A DNA stretch of 64,000 bases from Cherax quadricarinatus (taxonomy: Eukaryota; Arthropoda; Malacostraca; Decapoda; Parastacidae): NCBI RefSeq assembly GCF_038502225.1, contig NC_091369.1, positions 8,084,581 to 8,148,580 on the forward strand, read 5' to 3'. The notes beneath the pieces are model-generated. The model searched no databases. It was not told where the DNA came from and saw only the letters and a list, made by a program, of their open reading frames with translations. Below are positions 47,843-59,429 of the stretch, one piece after another. Made by a program: the position numbers and the translations under genes. How positions within the stretch are numbered: position 1 is the first letter of the stretch; each line of letters opens with the position of its first letter.

Positions 47843-48859
47843 CAGTGGACCCTCGACCAACGTTGGCATCGTCTAATGTTAAATCCGACTAGCGATACAT
47901 TTTAGCGCAAAAATTTTGCCTCGACTAGCGCTAAAAAACCTGACCAACGCTATTTGTTCCGTTCAAGACGCGTCCACGTTGGCCTGAGCGCGCCTCACTT
48001 GTCCCGTGGGTGCCAGTACTTACAAGCCAGCCAGCCACCAGGGTCCCATCCAAACATACAATCGGAACATTTCATATTATCACAGTGTTTGTAGTGACTG
48101 CACCTGCAAAATAAGTCACCATGGGCCCCAAGAAAGCTTCTAGTGCCAACCCTACAGCAAAAAGGGTAGGAATTACTATGGTCCTAGATAAGATAAGATT
48201 TCGTTCGGATTTTTAACCCCGGAGGGTTAGCCACCCAGGATAACCCAAGAAAGTCAGTGCGTCATCGAGGACTGTCTAACTTATTTCCATTGGGATCCTT
48301 AATCTTATCCCCCAGGATGCGACCCACACCAGTCGACTAACACTCAGGTACCTATTTGCTGCTAGGTGAACAGGACAACAGGTGTAAGGAAATGTGTCGA
48401 AATGTTTCCACCCGCCGGGAATCGAACCCGGGCCCTCCGTGTGTGAAGCGGGAGCTTTAGCCACCAGGCCATCGGGTCACCAACCAGGCCATCAGGTCAT
48501 TAAAAGAAGAAGGGAAGTAACCCCGGAAAAGGACTTGCCACCTCAAGTCTTAATGGAAGGGGATTCCCCTTCTAAACACTTACACCATCCACACTCCCCT
48601 CCTCCCATCCCATCAATCATCACCAGATCTTCAATAAAGGTAAATGTCATGTAACTGTGCATGTCTTCTTCAGTTTGTGTGTATTAAAATTAATATTTCA
48701 TGTGGTAAAAACAGTTTTTTTTTCATACTTTGGGGTGTCCTGCACGGATTAATTTGATTTCCATTATTTCTTATGGGGAAAATAAACTAGACTAACGATA
48801 ATTTTGACTAACGATGAGCTCTCAGGAACGGATTAATAGCGTTAGTCGAGGGTCCACTG
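47843..48859 (+). mobile_element. Non-autonomous Tigger carrying a SINE
   Basis: 1,017 bp flanked by TA (47841-47842 and 48860-48861), ends CAGTGGACCCTCGACCAAC and GTTAGTCGAGGGTCCACTG. The transposase start MGPKKASS at 48121 is kept. The following coding part is deleted, and a SINE-Val copy occupies 48186-48478. Outside that, it matches 42074-43020 closely. Confidence 0.95.
48186..48478 (-). mobile_element. SINE-Val inside the Tigger, near-complete
   Basis: Tail GATAAGATAAGATTTCGTTC at the left. The head at the right, read reversed, has GGCCTGGTGGCTAAAGC (A box), CGCTTCACAC (anticodon-loop region) and GGTTCGATTCCCGG (B box). The internal Pol III promoter is intact in sequence. It is the youngest layer in this three-element stack. 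Confidence 0.9.
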
Positions 48860-48956
48860 TATAGTAAAACCTACCATTAACGGATTTTGGTAATTTTAAA
48901 CAAAAAACAAAATGTGTACAATTATCATAGTAACAGAGTTACAAACATTATCTAGA

Positions 48957-49255
48957 TGGGATCTGGCCTGGTGGCTAAAGCTCCCGCTTCACACACGCAG
49001 GGCCCGGGTTCGATTCCCGGCGGGTGGAAACATTTCGGCACATTTCCTTACACCTGTTGTCCTGTTCACCTAGCAGCAAATAGGTACCTGGGTGTTAGTC
49101 GACTGGTGTGGGTCGCATCCTGGGGGACAAGATTGAGGACCCCAATGGAAATAAGTTAGACAGTCCTCGATGACACACCGACTTTCTTGGGTTATCCTGG
49201 GTGGCTAACCCTTCGGGGTTAAAAATCCGAACGAAATCTTATTTTCTCTCACACA
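48957..49255 (+). mobile_element. SINE-Val, best-preserved plus copy
   Basis: Begins GGGATCTGGCCTGGTGGC and holds the A box, CGCTTCACACACG, B box GGTTCGATTCCCGG, body GGTACCTGGGTGTTAGTCGA and tail GGGGTTAAAAATCCGAACG...ATCTTA. The anticodon-loop position reads TTCACAC, as in tRNA-Val(CAC). Only the head is tRNA-like, so it is a SINE and not a tRNA gene. Length is about 300 bp. Confidence 0.9.
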
Positions 49256-49261
49256 TAATGT

Positions 49262-49312
49262 GATGCAGAGTGTGCAGGTTCGAATCCTGCCATGAACTGA
49301 GAGATAATGTTT
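49262..49312 (+). mobile_element. Isolated B-box remnant
   Basis: GCAGGTTCGAATCCTGC forms a perfect 5-bp T arm with a 7-nt loop. No A box or acceptor stem is seen, so it is likely a second SINE fragment. Confidence 0.4.
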
Positions 49313-49604
49313 GACAATAATTTTGCCTGTATGCAAATTAAGCATAGTAACATATGTGTAAATTACCTAAGATAACCCAAAAAAGTGAAAGTAACGAAGT
49401 TTCGCTTCGTCCTGGACCACGAACAATGGCCCGAGGAAAAATTAAAAATTCTTCATATCAGCATGATATGTAAGTACAGAGATGAGTGACACTGGAGTAT
49501 GTATGCTGAAAGACCCTTAATATACTTGGCATTTTGTGCAAACTTAAGTCTATATTAAAACTAATAAGGCAATAATTTCTCTTAAGTGAGAATTTATGAT
49601 AAAT

Positions 49605-49800
49605 CGTGGCACAAAAACACCATAAAAACTAGAAAAACATCACAAAAAAATAGAAAAACACTTCAAAATCACAAAAAATTAAACACTTCAAAAACGCTAG
49701 AAAAAATAGAATACTTCAAAAACATCACAAAAAAATAGAAAAACACTTCAAAAGCACTACAAAAAAACTACACAAAAACACCAAAAAAAAAAAAAACAAT
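49605..49800. repeat. A-rich tandem repeat, about 30-40 bp units
   Basis: ACTAGAAAAACATCACAAAA and AATAGAAAAACACTTCAAAA blocks recur about five times with small changes. Confidence 0.7.
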
Positions 49801-50228
49801 CTTGTTGCAGGTCACACAGTCAATTTATTCACTCTCCACACCATTACATTACACTCCATTATTATAAACTAACTTCACCTCCTCTTGACCTACTTAATAT
49901 CTCTTCCTCAAGTTAGGTGAACTTTACTTTCAAGTTGTCTTCCCCAGAGCTCAAAGTTGAACAAGTTCCCGCCTGATCTGTCTCAGTCACTGTTTACCAG
50001 TTACTGTTGCCATCTGTTGACACTTACTGTAACTAACAGTAAGACAACAGAACTTGTAAGTTTATTTAGGTATACACAAATACAGTTACATAGAATTACA
50101 AATTCAAATATCTATTACTTTGCGTAATATTCACTGCGCAGTTTACGTGTTGTAAAATATTGTTGAGCACAAAGAAAGTCACTAACATGTATGGACATTT
50201 TGGGAAGGTAAATTTAAGTAATGTAAAG

Positions 50229-51110
<882 letters not shown>

Positions 51111-51284
51111 AAGATATTATTATTAAGTAAAATTAAGTAATGTAAATCGAGTAAAATTAAGTAATGTAAAGCAAGTTCCAGCAAGAGGCTGTGAAGGTTA
51201 CATCATGGATTATGATGTAACAAACGAGGTGCCTTGCACCCGCACCGCCCGAGATGCTCTGTGAAGTAACTTACACATGCCAGT

Positions 51285-51555
51285 TAGTCCTGTGCCAGTT
51301 GTATACTATGCTGTACTATACATACATAAGGGGGATTACGAATAGACTCCTGGCTGTCTTCAAGAAGGCGCTGAACAGACACCTAAAGTCAGTACATGAC
51401 CAGCCGGGCTGTGGCTCGTACGTCGGTTTGCGTGCATCCAGCAGTAACAGTTTGATTGATCAAACTCTGATCCACCCCGAGGCCTGGTCGTGGACCGGGC
51501 CGCGGGAGCGTTGACCCTCGGAATGCCCTGCAGGTATACTCCAGGTATTGTCATT
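51285..51555 (+). mobile_element. LINE-A 3' end
   Basis: CATAAGGGGGATTACGAATAG, CTGGCTGTCTTCAAGAAGG, GACCAGCCGGGCTGTGG and GCAGGTATACTCCAGG match 43640-43860. It is truncated 5' in the last ~90 codons. Confidence 0.85.
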
Positions 51556-51559
51556 GCTG

Positions 51560-51858
51560 GTGAGATAAGATAAGATAAGATTTCGTTCGGATTTTTAACC
51601 CCGGAGGGTTAGCCACCCAGGATAACCCAAGAAAGTCAGTGCGTCATCGAGGACTGTCTAACTTATTTCCATTGGGGTCCTTAATCTTGGACCCCAGGAT
51701 GCGACCCACACCAGTCGACTAATACTCAGGTACCTATTTGCTGCTAGGTGAACAGGACAACAGGTGTAAGGAAGCGTGTCGAAATGTTTCCACCCGCCGG
51801 GAATCGAACCCGGGCCTCCGTGTGTGAAGCAGGAGCTTTAGCCACCAGGCCATCCAAG
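51560..51858 (-). mobile_element. SINE-Val, near-complete minus copy
   Basis: Tail GATAAGATAAGATAAGATTT, body CACCCAGGATAACCC and GACTAATACTCAGGTACC, head with reversed B box CCGGGAATCGAACCCGG and GCAGGAGCTTTAGCCACC. The A and B boxes are intact. Confidence 0.9.
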
Positions 51859-51869
51859 AACGTGGATCT

Positions 51870-51970
51870 GACTTAGCCTTCCTTGGATAGAATCTGATTA
51901 CCTACCATTTCCCAAGATGCTGAGTGATCCTTATGGGTTTAGCGCTTTCTCCTAAATATAATAATACTCC
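51870..51970 (+). mobile_element. TAA-tail retroposon fragment
   Basis: CCTTCCTTGGATAG, TACCATTTCCCAAGATGC, TTATGGGTTTAGCGCTTTC and TATAATAATA form the forward 3' half. Confidence 0.65.
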
Positions 51971-52138
51971 ATGATGCAATCCCTGACGAATTTCCGTGTG
52001 ATGCTTGTCCTTAGTCGTCGCTCTTATCAGTGTCATCCTCGCCCTTATCAGTGTCATCAATTAGCTCTTTGATAACTTTACAGCCTGTTGTTATTGATTC
52101 TAATGAGGGTGTTTGCGTTTGGCGCTGAAGGGGTTTAG

Positions 52139-52299
52139 ACATTCAATTCAATTCAAAGTTTATTCTCTATAAGGATTACAATGCTGAGTTTACAGAATTT
52201 GGTTATTGTGTGGTTTACATGTAGTAAAATAATAATTACAGAGTGTACCACTAGAACACCTAGCATGGCTAGGCATTTCGGGCAGACTTAAATTAATTC
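52139..52299 (-). mobile_element. 3' end of an unnamed retroelement
   Basis: CAATTCAATTCAAAGTTTAT, GAGTTTACAGAATTTGG and TAGGCATTTCGGGC look like a reversed 3' terminus. It ends exactly where LINE-A sequence starts. The family is not recognised. Confidence 0.4.
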
Positions 52300-52602
52300 G
52301 ACTGAGAGTCGAAGATCAAAATGAATTTTTTATGAGGAGCCACAAAATTTGAGACTGTTCAACTGCCTCCCAGCACACATAAGGGGGATTACCAACAGAC
52401 CCCTGGCAGTCTTCAAGCTGGCACTGGACAAGCACCTAAAGTCAGTTCCTGATCAGCCTGGCTGTGGCTCGTACGTTGGTTTGCGTGCAGCCAGCAGCAA
52501 CAGCCTGGTTGATCAGGCTCTGATCCACCAGGAGGCCTGGTTACAGACCGGGCCGCGGGGGCGTTGACCCCCGGAACTCTCTCCAGGTAAACTCCAGGTA
52601 TC
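52300..52602 (+). mobile_element. Internally deleted LINE-A
   Basis: 52300-52350 matches 41159-41212 (GAGAGTCGAAGATCAAAATG, TTTTTTATGA). At about 52350 it jumps to sequence matching 43606 onward (GACTGTTCAACTGCC) and runs to the terminus. Nearly the whole RT domain is missing. Confidence 0.8.
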
Positions 52603-52604
52603 CC

Positions 52605-52800
52605 GAAGGTGGGCGAAAGAGATGCATGATAATATACACTTGAAAAATCCTAGAGGGATTAGTACTAAACATGCACACGAAAATCACTCCCTATGACAGC
52701 AAAAGACTCGGCAGGAGACGTAACATTCCCCCAATGAAAAGCAAGGCACCATGGGTACACTGAGAGACAACATAATAAGTGTCAGGGGCAGATGACTGTT
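52605..52800 (+). mobile_element. LINE-A fragment leading into the minisatellite
   Basis: GAAGGTGGGCGAAAGAGATG, ATATACACTTGAAAAATCCT and CAATGAAAAGCAAGGC match 43425-43610. It ends in GATGACTGTTCGAAT, where the 33-bp array starts. Confidence 0.8.
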
Positions 52801-52801
52801 C

Positions 52802-53995
52802 GAATATAAATGCCCTGTGTAAGCTGTCAGTGGCCCTTGTAAATTCCCATTGTAAACTATTAGTGGCCCCCTATAAATGCACGCTCAGTGTAAACTGTTA
52901 GAGGCCCCTATAAACACCCAGTGTAAACTGTCAGTGCCCCCCATAAACACCCAGTGTAAACTGTCAGTGGCCCCTATAAACACCCAGTGTAAACTGTTAG
53001 TGGCCCCTATAAACACCCAGTGTAAACTGTCAGTGGCCCCTATAAACACCCAGTGTAAACTGTTAGTGGCCCCTGTAAACGCCCAATGTAAACTGTTAGT
53101 GGCCCCTATAACACCCAGTGTAAACTGTCAGTGGCCCTTATAAACACCCAGTGTAAACTGTCAGTAGCCCTATAAACACCCAGTGTAAATTGTCAGTGGC
53201 CCCTATAAACACCCAGTGTAAACTGTCAGTGGCCCCTATAAACATCCAGTGTAAACTGTCAGTGGCCCTATAAACACCCAGTGTAAACTGTCAGTGACCC
53301 TTATAAACACCAAGTGTAAACTGTCAGTGGCCTCTATAAACACCCAGTGTAAACTGTCAGTGGCTCCTATAAACACCCAGTGTAAACTGTCAGTGGCCCC
53401 TATAAACACCAAATGTAAACTGTCAGTGGCCTCTATAAACACCCAGTGTAAATTGTCAGTGGTCCCTATAATACCCAGTGTAAACTGTAAGTGGCCCCTA
53501 TAAACACCCAGTGTAAACTGTCAGTGGCCCCTATAAACACCCAGTGTAAACTGTCAGTAGCCCTATAAACACCCAGTGTAAACTGTCAGTGGCCCCTATA
53601 AACACCCAATGTAAACTGTCAGTGGCCCCTATAAACACCCAGTGTAAATTGTTAGTGGCCCCTATAAACACCCAGTGTAAACCTGTCAGTGGCCCCTATA
53701 AACACCCAGTGTAAACTGTCAGTGGCCCCTATAAACACCCAGTGTAAACTGTCAGTAGCCCCTATAAACACCCAGTGTAAACTGTCAGTGGCCCCTATAA
53801 ACACCCAGTGTAAACCTGTCAGTGGCCCTTATAAACATCCAGTGTAAACTGTCAGTGGCCCCTATAAACACCCAGTGTAAACTGTCAGTGGCCCCTATAA
53901 ACACCCAGTGTAAACTGTCAGTGCCCCTTTCAACACCCAGTGTAACCTCTCAGTGGCCCCCCTATGAACACCCAGTGTAAACTGTCAGTGTTAGT
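52802..53995. repeat. 33-bp minisatellite, about 36 units
   Basis: The unit is GTGGCCCCTATAAACACCC then AGTGTAAACTGTCA, with single-base variants and some 30-32-bp units. The 11-codon periodicity keeps short frames open on both strands (for example FIGATDSLHWV repeated), which is not coding evidence. The same unit recurs at 57401-57510 and 57681-57735. Confidence 0.95.
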
Positions 53996-54426
53996 TTAAT
54001 ATGTTTATTATGCACCCCATACCCATCCTGTGGGCGGTAGTCAAAAGATTACAGAGGTACATAATGGGTCCAGGGACTGGGCCTCAAAGTTTTGATGGCT
54101 GAGCAAGTTACAGAGGTAATGAATTCACAATTTACAAAGGTAATGAACTCCAGGTAGGTCTAGTCACAATCATGACAAGTTACAAAGGTATTAACAGATT
54201 ATAGAGGTACACAATGGGTCCAGGGACTGGGCCCCAAAGTTTTGATGGCTGAACTAGGTACAAGGTAATGAACTCACAAGTTACAAAGGTAATGAATACT
54301 GTAAGAATGGTTACTTGCGTTTATACATGGCTACAATCATGAACAAATTTTAGAGTAATGAGCAATTCACACTTCCACACCCGGTCACAACTGTAGTGAG
54401 TTATTGGTGCAAATATTGATTGTTGA

Positions 54427-54552
<126 letters not shown>

Positions 54553-54579
54553 CTAAGGGACATCGATACCTCAAAGGCA

Positions 54580-56046
54580 ATGGGACCGGACAACATCTCT
54601 CCATGGGTCCTTAGAGAGGGAGCAGATATGTTGTGCGTACCACTTACCACAATCTTCAACACATCCCTGGAAACTGGGCAACTACCTGAGGTATGGAAGA
54701 TGGCAAATGTAGTTCCCATTTTCAAAAAAGGAGACAGAAAAGAGGCACTAAACTATAGACCTGTGTCATTGACGTGTATAGTATGCAAAATTATGGAGAA
54801 GATTATCAGGAGGAGAGTGGTGGAGCACCTGGAACGGAACAGGAGTATAAATGCCAACCAGCACGGATTCACGGAAGGCAAATCCTGTGTCACAAACCTT
54901 CTGGAGTTTTATGATAAAATAACAGAAGTAAGACAAGAGAGAGAGGGGTGGGTTGATTGCATCTTCTTGGACTGCAAGAAGGCCTTTGACACAGTTCCTC
55001 ACAAGAGATTAGTGCAGAAGCTAGAGCATCAGGCGCATATAACAGGAAGGGCACTGCAATGGATCAGAGAATACCTGACAGGGAGGCAACAACGAGTCAT
55101 GGTACGTAATGATGTATCACAGTGGGCACCTGTGACGAGCGGGGTCCCACAGGGGTCGGTCCTAGGACCAGTGCTATTTTTGGTATATGTGAACGACATG
55201 ACGGAAGGGTTAGACTCAGAAGTGTCCCTGTTTGCAGATGATGTGAAGTTAATGAGGAGAATTAAATCTGATGAGGACCAGGCAGGACTTCAAAGAGACC
55301 TGGACAGACTGGACACCTGGTCCAGCAAATGGCTTCTCGAATTTAATCCTGCCAAATGCAAAGTCATGAAGATAGGGGAAGGGCACAGAAGACCACAGAC
55401 AGAGTATAGGCTAGGTGGCCAAAGACTGCAAACCTCACTCAAGGAGAAAGATCTTGGGGTGAGTATAACACCGAGCATGTCTCCGGAAGCACACATCAAT
55501 CAGATAACTGCTGCAGCATATGGGCGCCTGGCAAACCTGAGAACAGCATTCCGACACCTTAGTAAGGAATCATTCAAGACACTGTACACCGTGTATGTCA
55601 GGCCCATACTGGAGTATGCAGCACCTGTTTGGAACCCGCACTTGATAAAGCACGTCAAGAAACTAGAGAAAGTACAAAGGTTTGCAACAAGGTTAGTTCC
55701 AGAGCTAAGGGGAATGTCCTATGAAGAAAGATTAAGGGAAATCGGCCTGACGACACTGGAGGACAGGAGGGTCAGGGGAGACATGATAACGACATATAAA
55801 ATACTGCGTGGAATAGACAAGGTGGACAAAGACAGGATGTTCCAGGGAGGGGACACAGAAACAAGAGGCCACAATTGGAAGTTGAAGACACAAATGAGTC
55901 AGAGAGATAGTAGGAAGTATTTCTTCAGTCATAGAGTTGTAAGGCAGTGGAATAGCCTAGAAAATGACGTAGTGGAGGCAGGAACCATACACGGTTTTAA
56001 GACGAGGTTTGATAAAGCTCATGGAGCGGGGAGAGAGAGGGTCTAG
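54580..56046 (+). CDS. LINE-C reverse transcriptase, intact 488-codon frame (truncated element)
   Basis: This is the longest credible protein frame in the window. RT landmarks with positions in this frame: VVPIFKKGD (44-52); NYRPVSL (58-64); HGFTEGKSCVTNLLEFYD (95-112); FLDCKKAFDTVPH with catalytic Asp131; TSGVPQGSVLGPVLF (186-200); SLFADDVKL with Asp220-Asp221; then thumb and C-terminal LYTVYVRPILEYAAPVWNP and a basic end. The style is CR1/L2-like. It lacks ORF1, endonuclease and the true ORF2 start, so although open it is a 5'-truncated, immobile copy. It may be young, since no stop has accumulated. Confidence 0.9.
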   Translation: MGPDNISPWVLREGADMLCVPLTTIFNTSLETGQLPEVWKMANVVPIFKKGDRKEALNYRPVSLTCIVCKIMEKIIRRRVVEHLERNRSINANQHGFTEGKSCVTNLLEFYDKITEVRQEREGWVDCIFLDCKKAFDTVPHKRLVQKLEHQAHITGRALQWIREYLTGRQQRVMVRNDVSQWAPVTSGVPQGSVLGPVLFLVYVNDMTEGLDSEVSLFADDVKLMRRIKSDEDQAGLQRDLDRLDTWSSKWLLEFNPAKCKVMKIGEGHRRPQTEYRLGGQRLQTSLKEKDLGVSITPSMSPEAHINQITAAAYGRLANLRTAFRHLSKESFKTLYTVYVRPILEYAAPVWNPHLIKHVKKLEKVQRFATRLVPELRGMSYEERLREIGLTTLEDRRVRGDMITTYKILRGIDKVDKDRMFQGGDTETRGHNWKLKTQMSQRDSRKYFFSHRVVRQWNSLENDVVEAGTIHGFKTRFDKAHGAGRERV

Positions 56047-56069
56047 TAGCAACCGGTGAAGAGGCGGGG

Positions 56070-56648
<579 letters not shown>

Positions 56649-56666
56649 CACATATGTGGTAATGCT

Positions 56667-57400
56667 TTATTTACAGCTAGCAAAGTCAGGGTATTTCTCC
56701 AGAATGGTCTGTAATATACCACTGTGGATAAAATACTTAACCATTTCTTGAACACTTCTGAGTGAGTTGTTTCTAAATTCATTAATTTTATCGCACTCCA
56801 GTACATAATGACGCAGGGTGTGACAATAGTCCATCTGGCAAAGTTTACATTTCGTTTGGTCTACATCTGGTGGTGGTGATTTAACCTGCCAAAGATATTT
56901 GTAACCCAGCCGGAGCCGGGCAGTAGTGACATCCAAGAGTCTGCTTATTTTGTTGGATGCACCATAGACATGTGGCTCCTCCTGCATGATAGAATGATGA
57001 TAGATGGACTCACTGGTGTCAATCTCCCTGAGCCTTAAGTCCATAAAATTCAGTTGAAGTTCTTTTCGTATTATTGTTCTCAAACTACTACCTGACAAGC
57101 CAAGATTGTAATCTACTCCCTCTTTGAAAGCATACAGCTTAGCCAATTTATCAGTTCTATCATGCATCTGAAGACCAATGTGAGATGGAATCCACAGCAT
57201 GTGCACTCTGACTCCACTGTCCACAATCCTACCATACCTGTGTCTGGCTTCTGACACAAGCATGCCACAATTTATGCTTAATAAGTTGAGAGCATTTATG
57301 GATGACAGAGAATCAGTTACAATTAAACTGTCAATCTTTGATACATAGATGCATTTCAGTGCAAGGAGTATGGCAAACAGTTCTGTCTGAAGGGTAGAGG
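56667..57400 (-). pseudogene. LINE-D RNase H and C-terminal zinc knuckle
   Basis: Open for 248 codons if read into the adjacent minisatellite, which supplies the first five residues. TELFAILLALK (Glu11), TDSLSSI (Asp34), WIPSHIGL (His78) and DKLAK (Asp88) fit an RNase H fold that removes element RNA from cDNA. The first catalytic Asp is lost by 5' truncation. CKLCQMDYCHTLRHYVLECD gives a CX2C...HX4C knuckle typical of I/Jockey-group ORF2 C-termini. The stop is followed by AATAAA. It is not a functional gene. Confidence 0.85.
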
Positions 57401-57740
57401 CCCCTATAAACACCCAGTGTAAACTGTCAGTAGCCCAATAAACACCCAGTGTAAACTGTCAGTGGCCCCTATAAACACCCAGTGTAAACTGTCAGTGGCC
57501 CTATAAACACCACTGGACAAGCACCTAAAGTCGGTACCTGACCAGCCGGGCTGTGGCTCGTACGTTGGATTGCGTGCAGGCAGTAGTAACAGCCTGGTTG
57601 ATCAGGCTCTGATCCACCATGAGGCCTGGTCACACACCGGGCCGCGGGGGCGTTGACCCCCGGAACTCTCTCCAGGTAAACTGTCCGTGGCCCCTATAAA
57701 CACTCAGTGTAAGCTGTTAGTGGCCTGTATAACCCCCCAA
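57401..57740. repeat. 33-bp minisatellite, right part, split by LINE-A
   Basis: Units at 57401-57510 and 57681-57735 equal the 52802-53995 array. A LINE-A 3' fragment lies between them. The last unit ends about 80 bp before the VARS1 start codon. Confidence 0.85.
57511..57680 (+). mobile_element. LINE-A 3' end inside the minisatellite
   Basis: ACTGGACAAGCACCTAAAG, GACCAGCCGGGCTGTGG, CCGGGCCGCGGGGGCG and CTCTCCAGGTAAACTG. The terminal GTAAACT overlaps with GTAAACTGTC of the array unit, so the junction has microhomology. Confidence 0.85.
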
Positions 57741-57817
57741 CATGCAGTGACCGCCGCGTGTGCTGTCTGACTGACGACATACATCATCGTCTCCACATCA
57801 GCAGATTGTCACTGAGA

Positions 57818-58006
57818 ATGGCAGATCAACCAGCCCAGAATCCTCCAGCTGCAGCAGGAGAGGCGGAAAAACCGAAAACGGCGAAGCAGCTGGAGAGGGA
57901 AGCTAAGAAAGCTGCTAAATTGGCGAAGTTTCAAGAGAAGCAAGCCAAAGTTGCCGAGAAGTCCGAGGGTCAACAAAAAGAGAAGAAGCCTAAGAAAGTA
58001 GAAGAG
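57818..58006 (+). CDS. VARS1: Valyl-tRNA synthetase, cytosolic: exon 1 (gene 57818 to beyond 63275)
   Basis: VARS1 charges tRNA-Val with valine using ATP in the cytosol (class I synthetase). Start chosen at ATG 57818 (MADQPAQN). An in-frame ATG lies upstream at 57758, but its extension MCCLTDDIHH looks like 5' UTR. The 63 codons are Ala/Lys/Glu-rich (KTAKQLEREAKKAAKLAKF), matching the charged linker before the synthetase core. The N-terminal GST-like domain of vertebrate VARS1 is absent from this exon. Donor GAG|GTGAAT, phase 0. Five exons (57818-58006, 59003-59152, 60557-60681, 61890-62054, 63074-63275) give 277 codons of a protein usually above 1,000. The editing domain and KMSKS loop are off the right edge. 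Read-through of the donor would reach a TAA at 58016. Confidence 0.9.
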
Positions 58007-58299
58007 GTGAATCAGTAATGAAAAGTAGTAGAAAAACCACGTATAAGGATCCCATAATGTCTACGTTTAACTGTTGTGCCTTATAACTTTAAGTTTTAAA
58101 ATTAGTATTAATATCAGTACTGTTATTATTAGTAGTAGTAGTAGTATTTAGTATTATTAAGTCTGGTTATATACACCAAGAGATGTATGTGTCAACGTAT
58201 ATATGTTGTGGGTTTACTTTATTCCTTATCTTTAAGCTTAAAGTATGTTTGACTGTTGGAGAAAAGGTTACGTGCACCCGTAATAACCCTCGTGAAGTG

Positions 58300-58760
58300 G
58301 ATAAAATTTAAAACCCCTTTAACCTAACCAGTGAATCAAACTTGATTACTACCCATTCCCAGGTGGTGCTTCTGTAAGAATTTCCTATCAACGGTGCCTT
58401 GATACCAGTGAACAGCTCTTGATCCTAAGAACTGGAGCTCCCCTCCCTTAACTGAGTTAATGTAAATATCTCCGCTTACCATATTACTAGTAAATCTCCT
58501 TGTATTATAACTGCTTTTCAGAGTTGCTTAGACCCCGATGGAAATAAGTCACTTTGACTTTTTTTGGGTTATACTCGGTAATCTACACATATGCTGCTAT
58601 GTATGATTTATGTAATTGCATTTATGTGTACTTATGCCTGAATTAACTTACTTCCTTGGATCAACTCAGCTTGCCTACATTTTCCAGGTACTGTATGAGC
58701 TGTATGGATTTAGTGCTTCCATGTGAATGTAATAATAACAATAATAATTTCATATAACTA
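58300..58760 (+). mobile_element. TAA-tail retroposon pieces in VARS1 intron 1
   Basis: 58320-58450 has GAATCAAACTTGATTACTAC, CTTGATACCAGTGAACAGC and CTCTTGATCC. 58660-58750 has TGGATCAACTCAGC, GTATGGATTTAGTGCTTCC and AATAATAACAATAATAA. Confidence 0.5.
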
Positions 58761-59002
58761 CTGCTAATAAAATTGTTATTTAGTGTTATTATTTATTGAA
58801 TGCAAGGACAAGATGCACATGTGCTTAAATAAGATGCAAGCATTTAGGCCCCATTGAAAATAAATCACAGTATTTGCCTTTTTGAGTTCCTGAGTTAAAT
58901 TATGTGATTTACGACAAAACCTTCTAATAGTATCATCTCCATTCATTCTGCTCAAATATGCTCATGCGTGCTTGCTCTCAGTGACCTTTTCTCTGTTTTC
59001 AG

Positions 59003-59152
59003 AAAAAAGTGATCACCTATGACTTGCCAACACCTTCAGGAGACAAAAAGGATGTTAGTGTGGAACTACCAGCCCAGTACAGTCCCAGTTATGTGGAGGC
59101 GGCTTGGTATGACTGGTGGAAAAAACAGGGATTCTTCAAGCCAGAGTATGGA
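59003..59152 (+). CDS. VARS1: VARS1 exon 2
   Basis: Acceptor CTGTTTTCAG, donor GGA|GTTAGT, 50 codons, phase 0 both sides. It reads [17 protein letters not shown], then [20 protein letters not shown] and KPEYG, the conserved entry to the eukaryotic ValRS core. Confidence 0.92.
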
Positions 59153-59429
59153 GTTAGTATTTGATTTGAGTGATTTGATTTTAATGTTGTAATCTCAAGA
59201 GTTATTTGTTTGTTATACATACTTTATATGTTTAATGCTGTACCTAGGCCAGGAATTTAAATAGATATGTTACTACATATCTATTTAAATTCATATCAAG
59301 ATTGAGTAATACAGTACAGTGTTTCAGAGTTTTGAAATATTATTGTTTTTTTGTTTTTCCCATTTCATATCTAGACTAAATGTTTATACAACCACTTTAC
59401 ATTAACAAATAACAAAAAGGCACAGTACC

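Larger units (their letters stand above)
47690..48915. mobile_element. R repeat filled by a Tigger
   Basis: Left R part 47690-47842 and right part 48860-48915 are continuous in the copy at 35709-35911. The Tigger insertion lies exactly between them at a TA. Confidence 0.85.

Noticed and set aside
48957..49030. Candidate tRNA-Val gene
   Set aside because: A and B boxes are present, but the acceptor stem does not close and the tail repeats in many copies, so it is a SINE head.
52802..53995. CRISPR array
   Set aside because: Units are contiguous with no unique spacers, in animal DNA with introns.
57758..57817. Upstream in-frame ATG as the VARS1 start
   Set aside because: The 20 extra residues (MCCLTDDIHH...) do not resemble ValRS N-termini and look like 5' UTR. 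MADQ at 57818 begins the typical charged linker. RNA data could change this.
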